Shown: positions 1 to 5,338 of the stretch, in pieces | Layout of the letters: each line of letters begins with the position of its first letter | How positions within the stretch are numbered: the first letter of the stretch is position 1 | The notes under the pieces: model-generated | The model's input: only the letters and a program-made list of their open reading frames with translations | Database searches by the model: none | Told to the model about the DNA's origin: nothing | Position numbers and translations under genes: made by a program | DNA from: Rhodoferax sp. | GTDB taxonomy: Bacteria > Pseudomonadota > Gammaproteobacteria > Burkholderiales > Burkholderiaceae_C | DNA length: 6,286 nt | Assembly: GCA_028292305.1 (NCBI GenBank) | Contig: JAQGMQ010000477.1 | Coordinates: 1 to 6,286 of the forward strand | Direction: 5' to 3'

Positions 1-440
1 CGGAGCCGATCGCCGGGTTGCACGCCGTGGCCACGGTGCGTGTGGCCGTGGTTGGCGCGCACCTGTCCGGCATGCCGCTGAACGGCCAGCTCACCGAGCG
101 TGGCGCCACGCTGGAATCGACAACCGAGACGGCCCCCGACTACCAGCTCTACGCACTGCCCAACACCACGCCGCCCAAGCCGGGCCTGCTGCGCGTGGCC
201 CCGGGGCAGGGCACTTCGATCGTGGTCGAGGTGTGGCGCATGCCGGCCGCGCAATACGGCAGCTTCGTGGCGCTGATCCCGCATCCGCTGGGCATCGGCA
301 CGCTGAGCCTGGCCGATGGCGGCAGCGTGCAGGGCTTCATCTGCGAGCCGCTGGCCCTGGCCGGCGCGCACGACATCAGCCACTTCGGTGGCTGGCGGGC
401 CTACATCGCCTCGTTGGCCGCGCTCAGGGCCGGCACCTGA
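1..440 (+). CDS. atzF: Allophanate hydrolase, C-terminal domain (5'-truncated by window)
   Basis: Only the last 145 or so codons are present. The reading frame is open from base 3 and ends at the TGA at 438-440. The visible protein matches the C-terminal domain of allophanate hydrolases: a GAHLSGMPLNGQL motif (His codon at 60-62), then PDYQLYAL, a PPKPGLLRV loop, an EVWRMP strand, IPHPLGIGTLSLADG, and a closing GGWRAYIASL. In this family an N-terminal amidase-signature domain releases ammonia from allophanate, and this C-terminal domain acts on the N-carboxycarbamate left behind, so the overall reaction gives ammonia and CO2. The amidase domain must lie upstream of the window and was not seen. 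The full protein is usually about 600 residues. It could instead be the tail of a urea amidolyase fusion. The position directly before an importer and an AtzG-E-H module fits the last step of ureido-nitrogen breakdown. The cytoplasmic location is inferred. Confidence 0.88.
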   Translation, partial: EPIAGLHAVATVRVAVVGAHLSGMPLNGQLTERGATLESTTETAPDYQLYALPNTTPPKPGLLRVAPGQGTSIVVEVWRMPAAQYGSFVALIPHPLGIGTLSLADGGSVQGFICEPLALAGAHDISHFGGWRAYIASLAALRAGT

Positions 441-474
441 CCCCCAAGATTCTTCTTCCTTGTTTTTTCCTTGC

Positions 475-479
475 AGGAG
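475..479 (+). promoter_or_regulatory. Ribosome binding site AGGAG for the first substrate-binding protein
   Basis: AGGAG lies six bases before the ATG at 486. It decides the start: an in-frame TTG at 471 lies upstream of this site and has no Shine-Dalgarno sequence of its own, so the protein should begin MKPVSS at 486. Confidence 0.8.
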
Positions 480-485
480 CGTTCC

Positions 486-1499
486 ATGAAACCAGTCAGC
501 AGCTTCCCCTCCGCCAGCGCGTCGCGCCGCCGTCTTCTGAAAGCCACGGCGGCCTCCACCGTGCTGGGCCTGTTGGGCGCACCGGCGTTCGTGCGGGCGC
601 AGGGCGGCCCCAAGATCCGCATCGGCTACTGGCCGGTGGCGGCCGGGCTGCCGTTCTTCGCGGCCGTGGACAAAGGTTATTTCAAGGAGGCCGGGCTCGA
701 GGTCGAAGCCCTGAAGTTTGCCGGCGCGCAGCAGGTGATGGAGGCCATGTTGTCGGGCCGCTCCGACGGCAGCTCGAACGGCACCGGCTCGGCCAACCTG
801 GCCATCGGCGAGATCGCCCAGCCCGGCCTGTTCAAGATCTTCGCCACCAACCCGAGCAACGCCAAATACGTGCTCGACGAGTTCATCACCGCCAAGGACA
901 GCCCGTTCAAGACCATGGCCGACCTGAAGGGCAAACGCGTGGCCTCGGGCCCGGGCATCCAGAACGTCACGCTGTGCAAGACCATGCTGGAACGCGCCGG
1001 CGCCACCGGTGCCACGGTGACCGAGCTGCCCATCGGCCAGCACATCGCCTCGCTGGTGGCGGGCCAGGTCGACGCCTGCTACACGCTCGAGCCCACCGGC
1101 ACCATCGGCCGCATGAACGGCACCACGCGTGTGATCGAAGCCGGCGTGGTGGCCAAGTACATCCTGGGCGACGCCATGGCGCCGTGGCATGGCGGGGCCG
1201 CCAGCCTCACCACCGAGTTCATCCAGAAGAACCCCGAGGTGTCGAAGAAATTCATCGCCGCCTATGCCAGGGGCATCGAGCTGGTGCGCAGCAAACCCGA
1301 AGAGGCGCGGCAGTTCATGAAGGGCTACACCGCCATCGAAGGCCCGCTCACCGCCGAGGTGCCGCTGGCGTCCTACATGCTCTACAACGAGTTCAAGGCC
1401 AGCGACCTGGCCTACTTCCAGAAGTTCTACGACCTGTTCACCGACAAGGGGATCTTCGAGAAGAAGGTCGTGGTCGATGGGCTGATCTACAAGGCTTGA
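486..1499 (+). CDS. ABC transporter substrate-binding protein, NMT1/SsuA/TauA-like, Tat-exported
   Basis: A 337-residue periplasmic receptor that should hand its ligand to the permease and ATPase encoded next. Residues 13-19 read SRRRLLK, a twin-arginine (Tat) motif. A hydrophobic stretch (about 20-36) follows, with a likely cleavage after Ala38 (FVRA, then QGG). The mature protein opens with IRIGYWPVAAGLPFFAAVDKGYF, then GLEVEALKF (70-78), which is the classic start of the NMT1/SsuA/TauA fold. Later family marks are DLKGKRVASGPG (146-157) and a VAGQVDACYTLEP segment (191-203) at the hinge and second lobe. No lipobox Cys is seen, so the protein is soluble. Members of this class bind taurine, alkanesulfonates, nitrate, thiamine precursors, riboflavin or hydroxypyrimidines, and sequence alone does not fix the ligand. 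Its link to amidase genes suggests a small nitrogenous, perhaps ureido, compound. The permease gene follows after an 11-base gap that contains its ribosome binding site. Confidence 0.92.
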   Translation: MKPVSSFPSASASRRRLLKATAASTVLGLLGAPAFVRAQGGPKIRIGYWPVAAGLPFFAAVDKGYFKEAGLEVEALKFAGAQQVMEAMLSGRSDGSSNGTGSANLAIGEIAQPGLFKIFATNPSNAKYVLDEFITAKDSPFKTMADLKGKRVASGPGIQNVTLCKTMLERAGATGATVTELPIGQHIASLVAGQVDACYTLEPTGTIGRMNGTTRVIEAGVVAKYILGDAMAPWHGGAASLTTEFIQKNPEVSKKFIAAYARGIELVRSKPEEARQFMKGYTAIEGPLTAEVPLASYMLYNEFKASDLAYFQKFYDLFTDKGIFEKKVVVDGLIYKA

Positions 1500-1510
1500 A
1501 GGAGACGGCC

Positions 1511-2356
1511 ATGGCTGAATCCACCACCCCCGCCGTCACCGCCTGGGCGCCGCCCAAGGCAGGTGCAACCGCTGCAGCTGCCGCATCCGCCGTGCCCAAG
1601 AAGCCGGCCTGGGACAAGTTCCTGCCCTTCGTCGGGCCCATCGTGCTCTTCATCATCTGGGACCTGGTGGTGCGGCTCGGCTTCATCAAGCCGATCCTGT
1701 TGCCCACGCCCGGGGCCACGGTGCTGACGCTGATTACCGGCCTGGCCGGCGGGCCGCTGCTGCTCGATTTCGGCGTGACGGTGTGGCGCACGCTGCAGGC
1801 CTTCCTGATTGCGGGCGTGGTCGGCGTGCCGCTGGGCGTGCTGCTGGGCAGCAACGAAAAGGCCTACCGCAGCGTCGAGTTCCTGATCGACTTCTTTCGC
1901 TCCACGCCATCGTCGGCGCTGATCCCGCTGTTCCTGCTGATCTTCGGCGTGTCGGACGTGAACAAGGTGGCGATCGCGGCGTTCGGCGCCTTCCTCATCG
2001 TGGTCTTCAACAGCGCCTACGGTGTGATGAACGCGCGCAAGCAACGTGTGATGGCGGCCAAGGTGATGGGCGCCTCGCGCTGGCAGATCTTCAAGGACGT
2101 GCTGATCTGGGAAAGCCTGCAGCCGACCTTCGTGGGCCTGCGCTCCGCGGTGTCGATGGCGCTGGTGATCGTGATCGTGGCCGAGATGTTCATCGGCTCC
2201 GACAACGGCCTGGGCCATCGCATCATCGACGCGCAGCAGGTGCTCAACGTGAAGAGCATGTACGCGGCGATTCTGGCGGCGGGCGCGCTGGGTTATGCGC
2301 TCAACATCTTGTTCCTGGTGGCCGAACGCAAAATTGTGCATTGGAGTGGACGATGA
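1511..2356 (+). CDS. ABC transporter permease, SsuC/TauC-like
   Basis: A 281-residue inner-membrane protein of the binding-protein-dependent transport family (BPD_transp_1). The ATG at 1511 is chosen because AGGAG at 1500-1504 sits six bases ahead and the gene starts just after the receptor stop. The first 35 or so residues are Ala/Pro-rich and soluble, then about six membrane segments follow (roughly 37-56, 95-113, 135-147, 152-172, 208-226 and 256-275). FIKPILLPTPG (58-68) after the first segment is typical of SsuC/TauC permeases. The cytoplasmic EAA loop, which docks on the ATPase, is seen at 181-205 in the degenerate form MAAKVMGASRWQIF...LQP, with the key Gly187 kept. The stop overlaps the ATPase start (ATGA at 2353-2356), which implies translational coupling. 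The protein probably works as a homodimer channel, as in related importers; this is inferred. Confidence 0.92.
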   Translation: MAESTTPAVTAWAPPKAGATAAAAASAVPKKPAWDKFLPFVGPIVLFIIWDLVVRLGFIKPILLPTPGATVLTLITGLAGGPLLLDFGVTVWRTLQAFLIAGVVGVPLGVLLGSNEKAYRSVEFLIDFFRSTPSSALIPLFLLIFGVSDVNKVAIAAFGAFLIVVFNSAYGVMNARKQRVMAAKVMGASRWQIFKDVLIWESLQPTFVGLRSAVSMALVIVIVAEMFIGSDNGLGHRIIDAQQVLNVKSMYAAILAAGALGYALNILFLVAERKIVHWSGR

Positions 2357-3174
2357 ACGCTGTACTCAACGGCCCCGTGTTCGCCGACGTGCCCACGCGC
2401 CCCTACCAGCCCGGCCCGGCCGGCACGCATATCACCATCCGCGGACTTACCAAATACTTTGCCGGCTGGCCGCTGTACGAAAACTTCGATCTCGACATTC
2501 CGAAGCACAAGATCGTGTCGGTGTTCGGGCCGAACGGCTGCGGCAAGAGCACGCTGATCAACATGATCGCCGGGTTGATCCCGATCGACTCCGGCCAGAT
2601 CCTGTTCGACGGCAAGAGCCTGAAGGACACCAAGATCGGCTACGTGTTCCAGAACTACCGCGAGGCCATGTTCCCGTGGATGCGCACCATCGACAACATC
2701 GCCTATCCGCTGAAGCTCGAAGGCCGCAGCAAGGCCGAGGTCGACCGGCGCATGGCCGAGCTGGTGGCCTCGTTCGACGTGAAGTTCGACCTGAACCGCT
2801 TTCCGTATGAGCTGTCGGGCGGTCAGCAGCAGACGGCGTCGATCATGCGGGCACTGGCGCCCGGGCCGGAAGTGCTGTTTCTCGACGAGCCGTTTTCGGC
2901 GCTCGATTTCGAGATGACGCTGTTCATCCGCGAGAAGCTCCAGGAAGTGTTCATGCAGACCGGCACCACCATGCTGCTGGTCTCGCACGATCTCGAAGAG
3001 GCCGTGTATCTGGCCGACCAGGTGCTGCTGCTGACCAAGCGGCCGACCCGCGTGGCCGAGATCCTGAGCTACGACGATCCGCGTCCGCGCACGGTGGAGA
3101 CCCTGTCCGAGCCCAGCTTCATCAGCGCCAAGAAACTCAGCCTGGAGATCTTCCAACGCGAGGTGCGGCGATGA
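2353..3174 (+). CDS. ABC transporter ATP-binding protein, SsuB/TauB-like
   Basis: A 273-residue nucleotide-binding subunit that powers the importer on the cytoplasmic side. All ATPase motifs are visible: Walker A GPNGCGKST (59-67), Q-loop Gln100 in YVFQNYREAMFPWM, signature LSGGQQQ (154-160), Walker B VLFLDE (174-179), D-loop SALD (182-185) and the switch His212 in LLVSHDLEEA. FPWM after the Q-loop is common in the nitrate/sulfonate/taurine class. After the signature the usual Arg is replaced (QQQTASIMRAL, where most relatives read QQQRVAIARAL), and the D-loop runs into DFEMTLFIRE instead of the usual D..TR. Catalytic residues are intact, so these look like subfamily traits rather than damage. 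A residue 1-24 extension precedes the first beta strand. GGAG at 2343-2346 lies six bases from the ATG. The gene overlaps the permease by four bases and the next gene by four bases. Confidence 0.94.
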   Translation: MNAVLNGPVFADVPTRPYQPGPAGTHITIRGLTKYFAGWPLYENFDLDIPKHKIVSVFGPNGCGKSTLINMIAGLIPIDSGQILFDGKSLKDTKIGYVFQNYREAMFPWMRTIDNIAYPLKLEGRSKAEVDRRMAELVASFDVKFDLNRFPYELSGGQQQTASIMRALAPGPEVLFLDEPFSALDFEMTLFIREKLQEVFMQTGTTMLLVSHDLEEAVYLADQVLLLTKRPTRVAEILSYDDPRPRTVETLSEPSFISAKKLSLEIFQREVRR

Positions 3175-3383
3175 ACGCGGCGCAGGTCGAGGCCTATGTG
3201 GATGCGGCGTCATCGGCGCTTGACTTGCCCATCGCGGCGGCGCACCGGCCCGGCGTGTTGCGCTACTTCGCGCTGGCGGCCGACATGGCGGCGCTGGTGG
3301 ACGCGACCGAACTCGTGCCGCATGACGAAGCCGCGGTGCACTTCACGCCGATCGTGCCTGGTGTTGCCAAGGCGAGCGCATGA
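3171..3383 (+). CDS. atzG: AtzG/HpxX-like small subunit (DUF4089)
   Basis: A 70-residue protein lying directly before, and overlapping, the AtzE-type amidase. It has an N-terminal helix (MNAAQVEAYVDAASSALDL), then a second helical part (about 22-46, RPGVLRYFALAADMAALVDA), and an extended tail with HDEAAVHFTPI. This is the layout of DUF4089 proteins. In Pseudomonas sp. ADP the related AtzG is a GatC-like partner that binds and stabilises AtzE in a heterotetramer; it has no catalytic role of its own. NCBI-style naming for relatives is 'oxalurate catabolism protein HpxX' or DUF4089. The start is supported by GAGG at 3160-3163, seven bases ahead, and by the ATGA overlap with the ATPase stop. Its own stop overlaps the amidase start (3380-3383), which fits equal production of the two partners. 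Identification rests on length, pattern and position, since the family has few invariant residues. Confidence 0.85.
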   Translation: MNAAQVEAYVDAASSALDLPIAAAHRPGVLRYFALAADMAALVDATELVPHDEAAVHFTPIVPGVAKASA

Positions 3384-4840
3384 CTGAAGCGCCGGAACTC
3401 TTCAGGCTCGACGCGGCGGCCATGGCCTCGGCCGTGCGCCACCGCGAGATCAGCGCCACCACGCTCACCCGCGCCTGCCTGGCGCGCATCGACGCGACCG
3501 ACGGCCGGGTGAATGCCTTCACCGACGTGGTGCGCGACCGGGCGCTGCTGCGCGCCGCCGGGCTGGACGCGCAGCTTGCGGCCGAGCCCGATGGCCCGTT
3601 GCGCGACCTACCCCTGCTCGGCGTGCCGTTCGCGGTCAAGAACCTGTTCGACATCGCCGGGCTGAACACCCTGGCCGGCTCGAAGATCGAACGCGACAGC
3701 GCCCCCGCCACGGCCGATGCCGTGCTGGTGCAGCGCATGGAGGCCGCCGGCGCGGTGCTGGTCGGCGGGCTCAACATGGACGAATACGCCTACGGCTTCA
3801 CCACCGAGAACAGCCACGAAGGCCCGGTGCGCAACCCGCACGACATGGCGCGCATCGCAGGGGGATCGTCGGGCGGCTCGGGCGCGGCGGTGGCGGCGGG
3901 GCAGGTGCCGATCACGCTGGGCTCGGACACCAATGGCTCGATCCGCGTGCCGTCGTCGCTGTGCGGCATCTTCGGCCTGAAGCCGACCTTCGGGCGCCTG
4001 CCGCGCACCGGCAGTTTTCCGTTCATCTCGAGCCTGGACCATCTCGGCCCGTTTGCCCGTTCCACCCGCGACCTGGCGCTGAGTTATGACGCGATGCAGG
4101 GGCCCGAGGCCGGTGCGGGCACAGCCGCCCCGGGTTACGACCCGGGGGCGGCCCAGCGCGCCATCGAACCTACTTTCGCGCAGTTGGGCTTGGGCACACG
4201 AGGCCTGCGCATCGGCGTGCTCGGCGGCTACTTCGAGCGCAACGCGCAGCCGGAGGCGCTGGCCGCCTTGCGCCAGGTGGCCGATGCGCTGTCGGCGGTC
4301 GAGCGCGTCGAGTTGCCGATGGTGGAGGCGGGCCGCGCCGCCGCGTTTCTCATCACCAACTCGGAAGCCGGCGCCCTGCATCTGCACAACCTGCGGACGC
4401 GGCCGGATGATTTCGAGCCGCTGTCGCGCGACCGTTTCCTGGCCGGTGCGCTGCTGCCCGCGGCCTGGGTGGCCCGCGCACAACGGGTGCGCCGCGCCTA
4501 TGCGCAGGCCGTGGCGCAGGTGTTCGAGCACTTCGACATCCTGCTGGCGCCGGCCACGCCCTGCGCCGCCACGCGCATCGGCACCGAGACCTTCGAGATC
4601 AACGGCCGCACGCTGCCGTTGCGCCCCAGCATGGGGCTCCTGACCCAACCCATTTCGTGCATCGGCCTGCCGGTGTGCGCGGTGCCGGTGTGGGGCATGG
4701 ACCCGAAGCTGCCGCACCTGCCGATCGGGGTGCAGGTGATCGGCGCACCCTGGCGCGAAGACCTGGTGCTGCGCGTGGCCGCCGCGCTCGAAGCCGGCGG
4801 CACCGTGCGTGCACCGGTGGGTGCCTGCTCATTTTCCTGA
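3380..4840 (+). CDS. atzE: AtzE-family amidohydrolase (amidase signature; 1-carboxybiuret hydrolase-like)
   Basis: A 486-residue amidase-signature enzyme. The Ser-cisSer-Lys triad is complete: Lys87 in VPFAVKNLFDIAG, cis-Ser163 in AGGSSGGSGAA, and nucleophile Ser187 in GSDTNGSIRVPSS. The 76- and 24-residue spacings fit the family. The DTNGSIRVPSS version, with Asn185 where most amidases have Gly, is the pattern I associate with AtzE proteins; CGIFGLKPTFGRLPRTG follows. Pseudomonas sp. ADP AtzE, with AtzG, deaminates 1-carboxybiuret to 1,3-dicarboxyurea. The Klebsiella relative HpxY lies in the hypoxanthine/oxalurate cluster. It is not a true GatA, because no GatB is present and the partner is DUF4089. 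The protein is somewhat longer than I expect for AtzE (about 460), and the extra part seems to be a Gly/Ala-rich linker near residues 236-265. No strong Shine-Dalgarno sequence is seen, only GCGAG at 3372-3376, so translation probably depends on coupling to atzG through the ATGA overlap. The exact substrate is inferred. Confidence 0.9.
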   Translation: MTEAPELFRLDAAAMASAVRHREISATTLTRACLARIDATDGRVNAFTDVVRDRALLRAAGLDAQLAAEPDGPLRDLPLLGVPFAVKNLFDIAGLNTLAGSKIERDSAPATADAVLVQRMEAAGAVLVGGLNMDEYAYGFTTENSHEGPVRNPHDMARIAGGSSGGSGAAVAAGQVPITLGSDTNGSIRVPSSLCGIFGLKPTFGRLPRTGSFPFISSLDHLGPFARSTRDLALSYDAMQGPEAGAGTAAPGYDPGAAQRAIEPTFAQLGLGTRGLRIGVLGGYFERNAQPEALAALRQVADALSAVERVELPMVEAGRAAAFLITNSEAGALHLHNLRTRPDDFEPLSRDRFLAGALLPAAWVARAQRVRRAYAQAVAQVFEHFDILLAPATPCAATRIGTETFEINGRTLPLRPSMGLLTQPISCIGLPVCAVPVWGMDPKLPHLPIGVQVIGAPWREDLVLRVAAALEAGGTVRAPVGACSFS

Positions 4841-4847
4841 ACTGAAC

Positions 4848-4851
4848 GGAG
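4848..4851 (+). promoter_or_regulatory. Ribosome binding site GGAG for the HpxZ/AtzH gene
   Basis: GGAG lies ten bases before the ATG at 4862 and nineteen before the second in-frame ATG at 4871, so the first start is preferred. The site is part of a perfect ten-base palindrome, GAGACGTCTC, at 4849-4858. Confidence 0.6.
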
Positions 4852-4861
4852 ACGTCTCAGC

Positions 4862-5239
4862 ATGCTGCACATGACCAACATTCCCAAAGTCGTCGCCGAA
4901 GTCAAGGCGGTGTTCGCCGAATACGAAGACGCACTGGTCAACAACAAGGTCGAGGTGCTCGACGCCCTGTTCTGGAACAGCCCGCACACGCTGCGTTACG
5001 GCGTGGGTGAAAACCTGTACGGCTTCGAAGCCATCCAGGCCTTCCGCGCCGCACGCCCGGCACAGGGCGCGCGCACCGTGCTGAACACCGTGATCACCAC
5101 CTATGGCTACGACTTCGCCACCGCCAACATCGAGTTCCAGCGGGCGGGCAGCGAGCGCACCGGCCGGCAAAGCCAGACCTGGCTGCGTACCGAAAAAGGC
5201 TGGAAGGTGGTCGCCGCCCATGTGAGCCTGATGGCCTGA
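4862..5239 (+). CDS. hpxZ: AtzH/HpxZ-family protein (DUF3225, NTF2-like)
   Basis: A 125-residue single-domain protein of the NTF2-like fold. It has an N-terminal helix (VVAEVKAVFAEYEDALVNNK), VLDALFWNSPHTLRYGVGENLYG, the FRAARPAQGART segment, and closing strands SQTWLRTEKGWKVVAAHVS, all characteristic of DUF3225. In Pseudomonas sp. ADP the family member AtzH was proposed to convert 1,3-dicarboxyurea to allophanate, with Tyr22 and Arg46 needed. Here Tyr21 and Arg45 fall at the same spacing and in matching context, so the catalytic pair appears kept. The same family is named 'oxalurate catabolism protein HpxZ' in purine clusters (atzH is the alternative symbol). The gene follows atzE after 21 bases, as in the five-gene atzDGEHF operon. 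It is cytoplasmic, with no signal peptide. The next gene lies 99 bases on, so this may be the last gene of its transcription unit, although no clear terminator is seen. Confidence 0.9.
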   Translation: MLHMTNIPKVVAEVKAVFAEYEDALVNNKVEVLDALFWNSPHTLRYGVGENLYGFEAIQAFRAARPAQGARTVLNTVITTYGYDFATANIEFQRAGSERTGRQSQTWLRTEKGWKVVAAHVSLMA

Positions 5240-5244
5240 CAGAC

Positions 5245-5260
5245 CGGCACAGAATTTGCG
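5245..5260 (+). promoter_or_regulatory. Candidate sigma-54 (RpoN) -24/-12 promoter
   Basis: CGGCACAGAATTTGCG matches the sigma-54 consensus TGGCAC-N5-TTGC at nine of ten fixed positions. The GG (5246-5247) and GC (5258-5259) doublets are separated by exactly ten bases, as required. The predicted start point is near 5271, which gives a leader of about 68 bases before the ATG at 5339. Sigma-54 promoters often serve nitrogen-scavenging genes under NtrC, which suits this cluster. No convincing activator sites were found upstream. The match is seen directly; function is inferred. Confidence 0.55.
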
Positions 5261-5264
5261 TCCC

Positions 5265-5280
5265 ACCTTGTATCCAAGGT
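5265..5280. promoter_or_regulatory. Operator-like inverted repeat ACCTTG-TATC-CAAGGT
   Basis: A perfect six-base inverted repeat with a four-base centre lies in the gap between the HpxZ/AtzH gene and the BMP gene. It covers the start point predicted from the sigma-54 match just upstream. No T-run follows (the next bases are CGCCAGC), so it is not an intrinsic terminator. It could be a repressor operator, for example for a GntR- or LacI-type regulator, or a short hairpin at the 5' end of the mRNA. No regulator gene is present in the window to pair with it. Confidence 0.35.
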
Positions 5281-5328
5281 CGCCAGCTTGCATTTCGCAC
5301 CGTTTTGATCCACCCCTTTCATCGACCC

Positions 5329-5332
5329 GGAG
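5329..5332 (+). promoter_or_regulatory. Ribosome binding site GGAG for the BMP receptor gene
   Basis: GGAG lies six bases before the ATG at 5339 and fixes this start. The start is also supported by the signal peptide that follows immediately. Confidence 0.75.
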
Positions 5333-5338
5333 AACCCC

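Noticed and set aside
424..470. Intrinsic terminator after the allophanate hydrolase gene
   Set aside because: TCAGG-N7-CCTGA (424-440) is only a five-base stem overlapping the stop codon, and the T-rich tract starts about ten bases after it, so the geometry is wrong for an efficient terminator.
471..485. TTG start at 471 for the first receptor
   Set aside because: It lies upstream of the AGGAG site and lacks a Shine-Dalgarno sequence; the ATG at 486 is correctly spaced.
233..1510. Long in-frame extension upstream of the permease start
   Set aside because: The extension crosses two genes in another frame and gives an Arg/Gly/His-rich, non-protein-like sequence; the ATG at 1511 with AGGAG is the real start. 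The same applies to the extension 1783-2352 before the ATPase.
1487..3213. Minus-strand open frames opposite the permease and ATPase genes (1487-2341 and 2293-3213)
   Set aside because: Compositional shadows of the permease and ATPase genes, with no domain signal.
3608..4717. 369-codon open frame on the minus strand
   Set aside because: It is a shadow of the amidase gene: Arg/Gln/His/Ala-rich translation, no motif, no ribosome binding site.
4811..4824. NtrC-like site GCAC-N6-GTGC
   Set aside because: The spacing is one base short of the NtrC consensus, the site lies inside the amidase coding sequence, and it is over 400 bases from the sigma-54-like promoter. It is probably chance.
3380..4840. 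GatA subunit of the Glu-tRNA(Gln) amidotransferase
   Set aside because: The amidase core is shared, but the partner is DUF4089 rather than GatC, no GatB is adjacent, and the neighbours are transport and DUF3225 genes, which point to AtzE.
5261..5311. Sigma-70 promoter for the BMP gene
   Set aside because: TTGTAT (5269) and TTGCAT (5288) resemble -35 boxes, but no acceptable -10 box lies 16-18 bases downstream of either.
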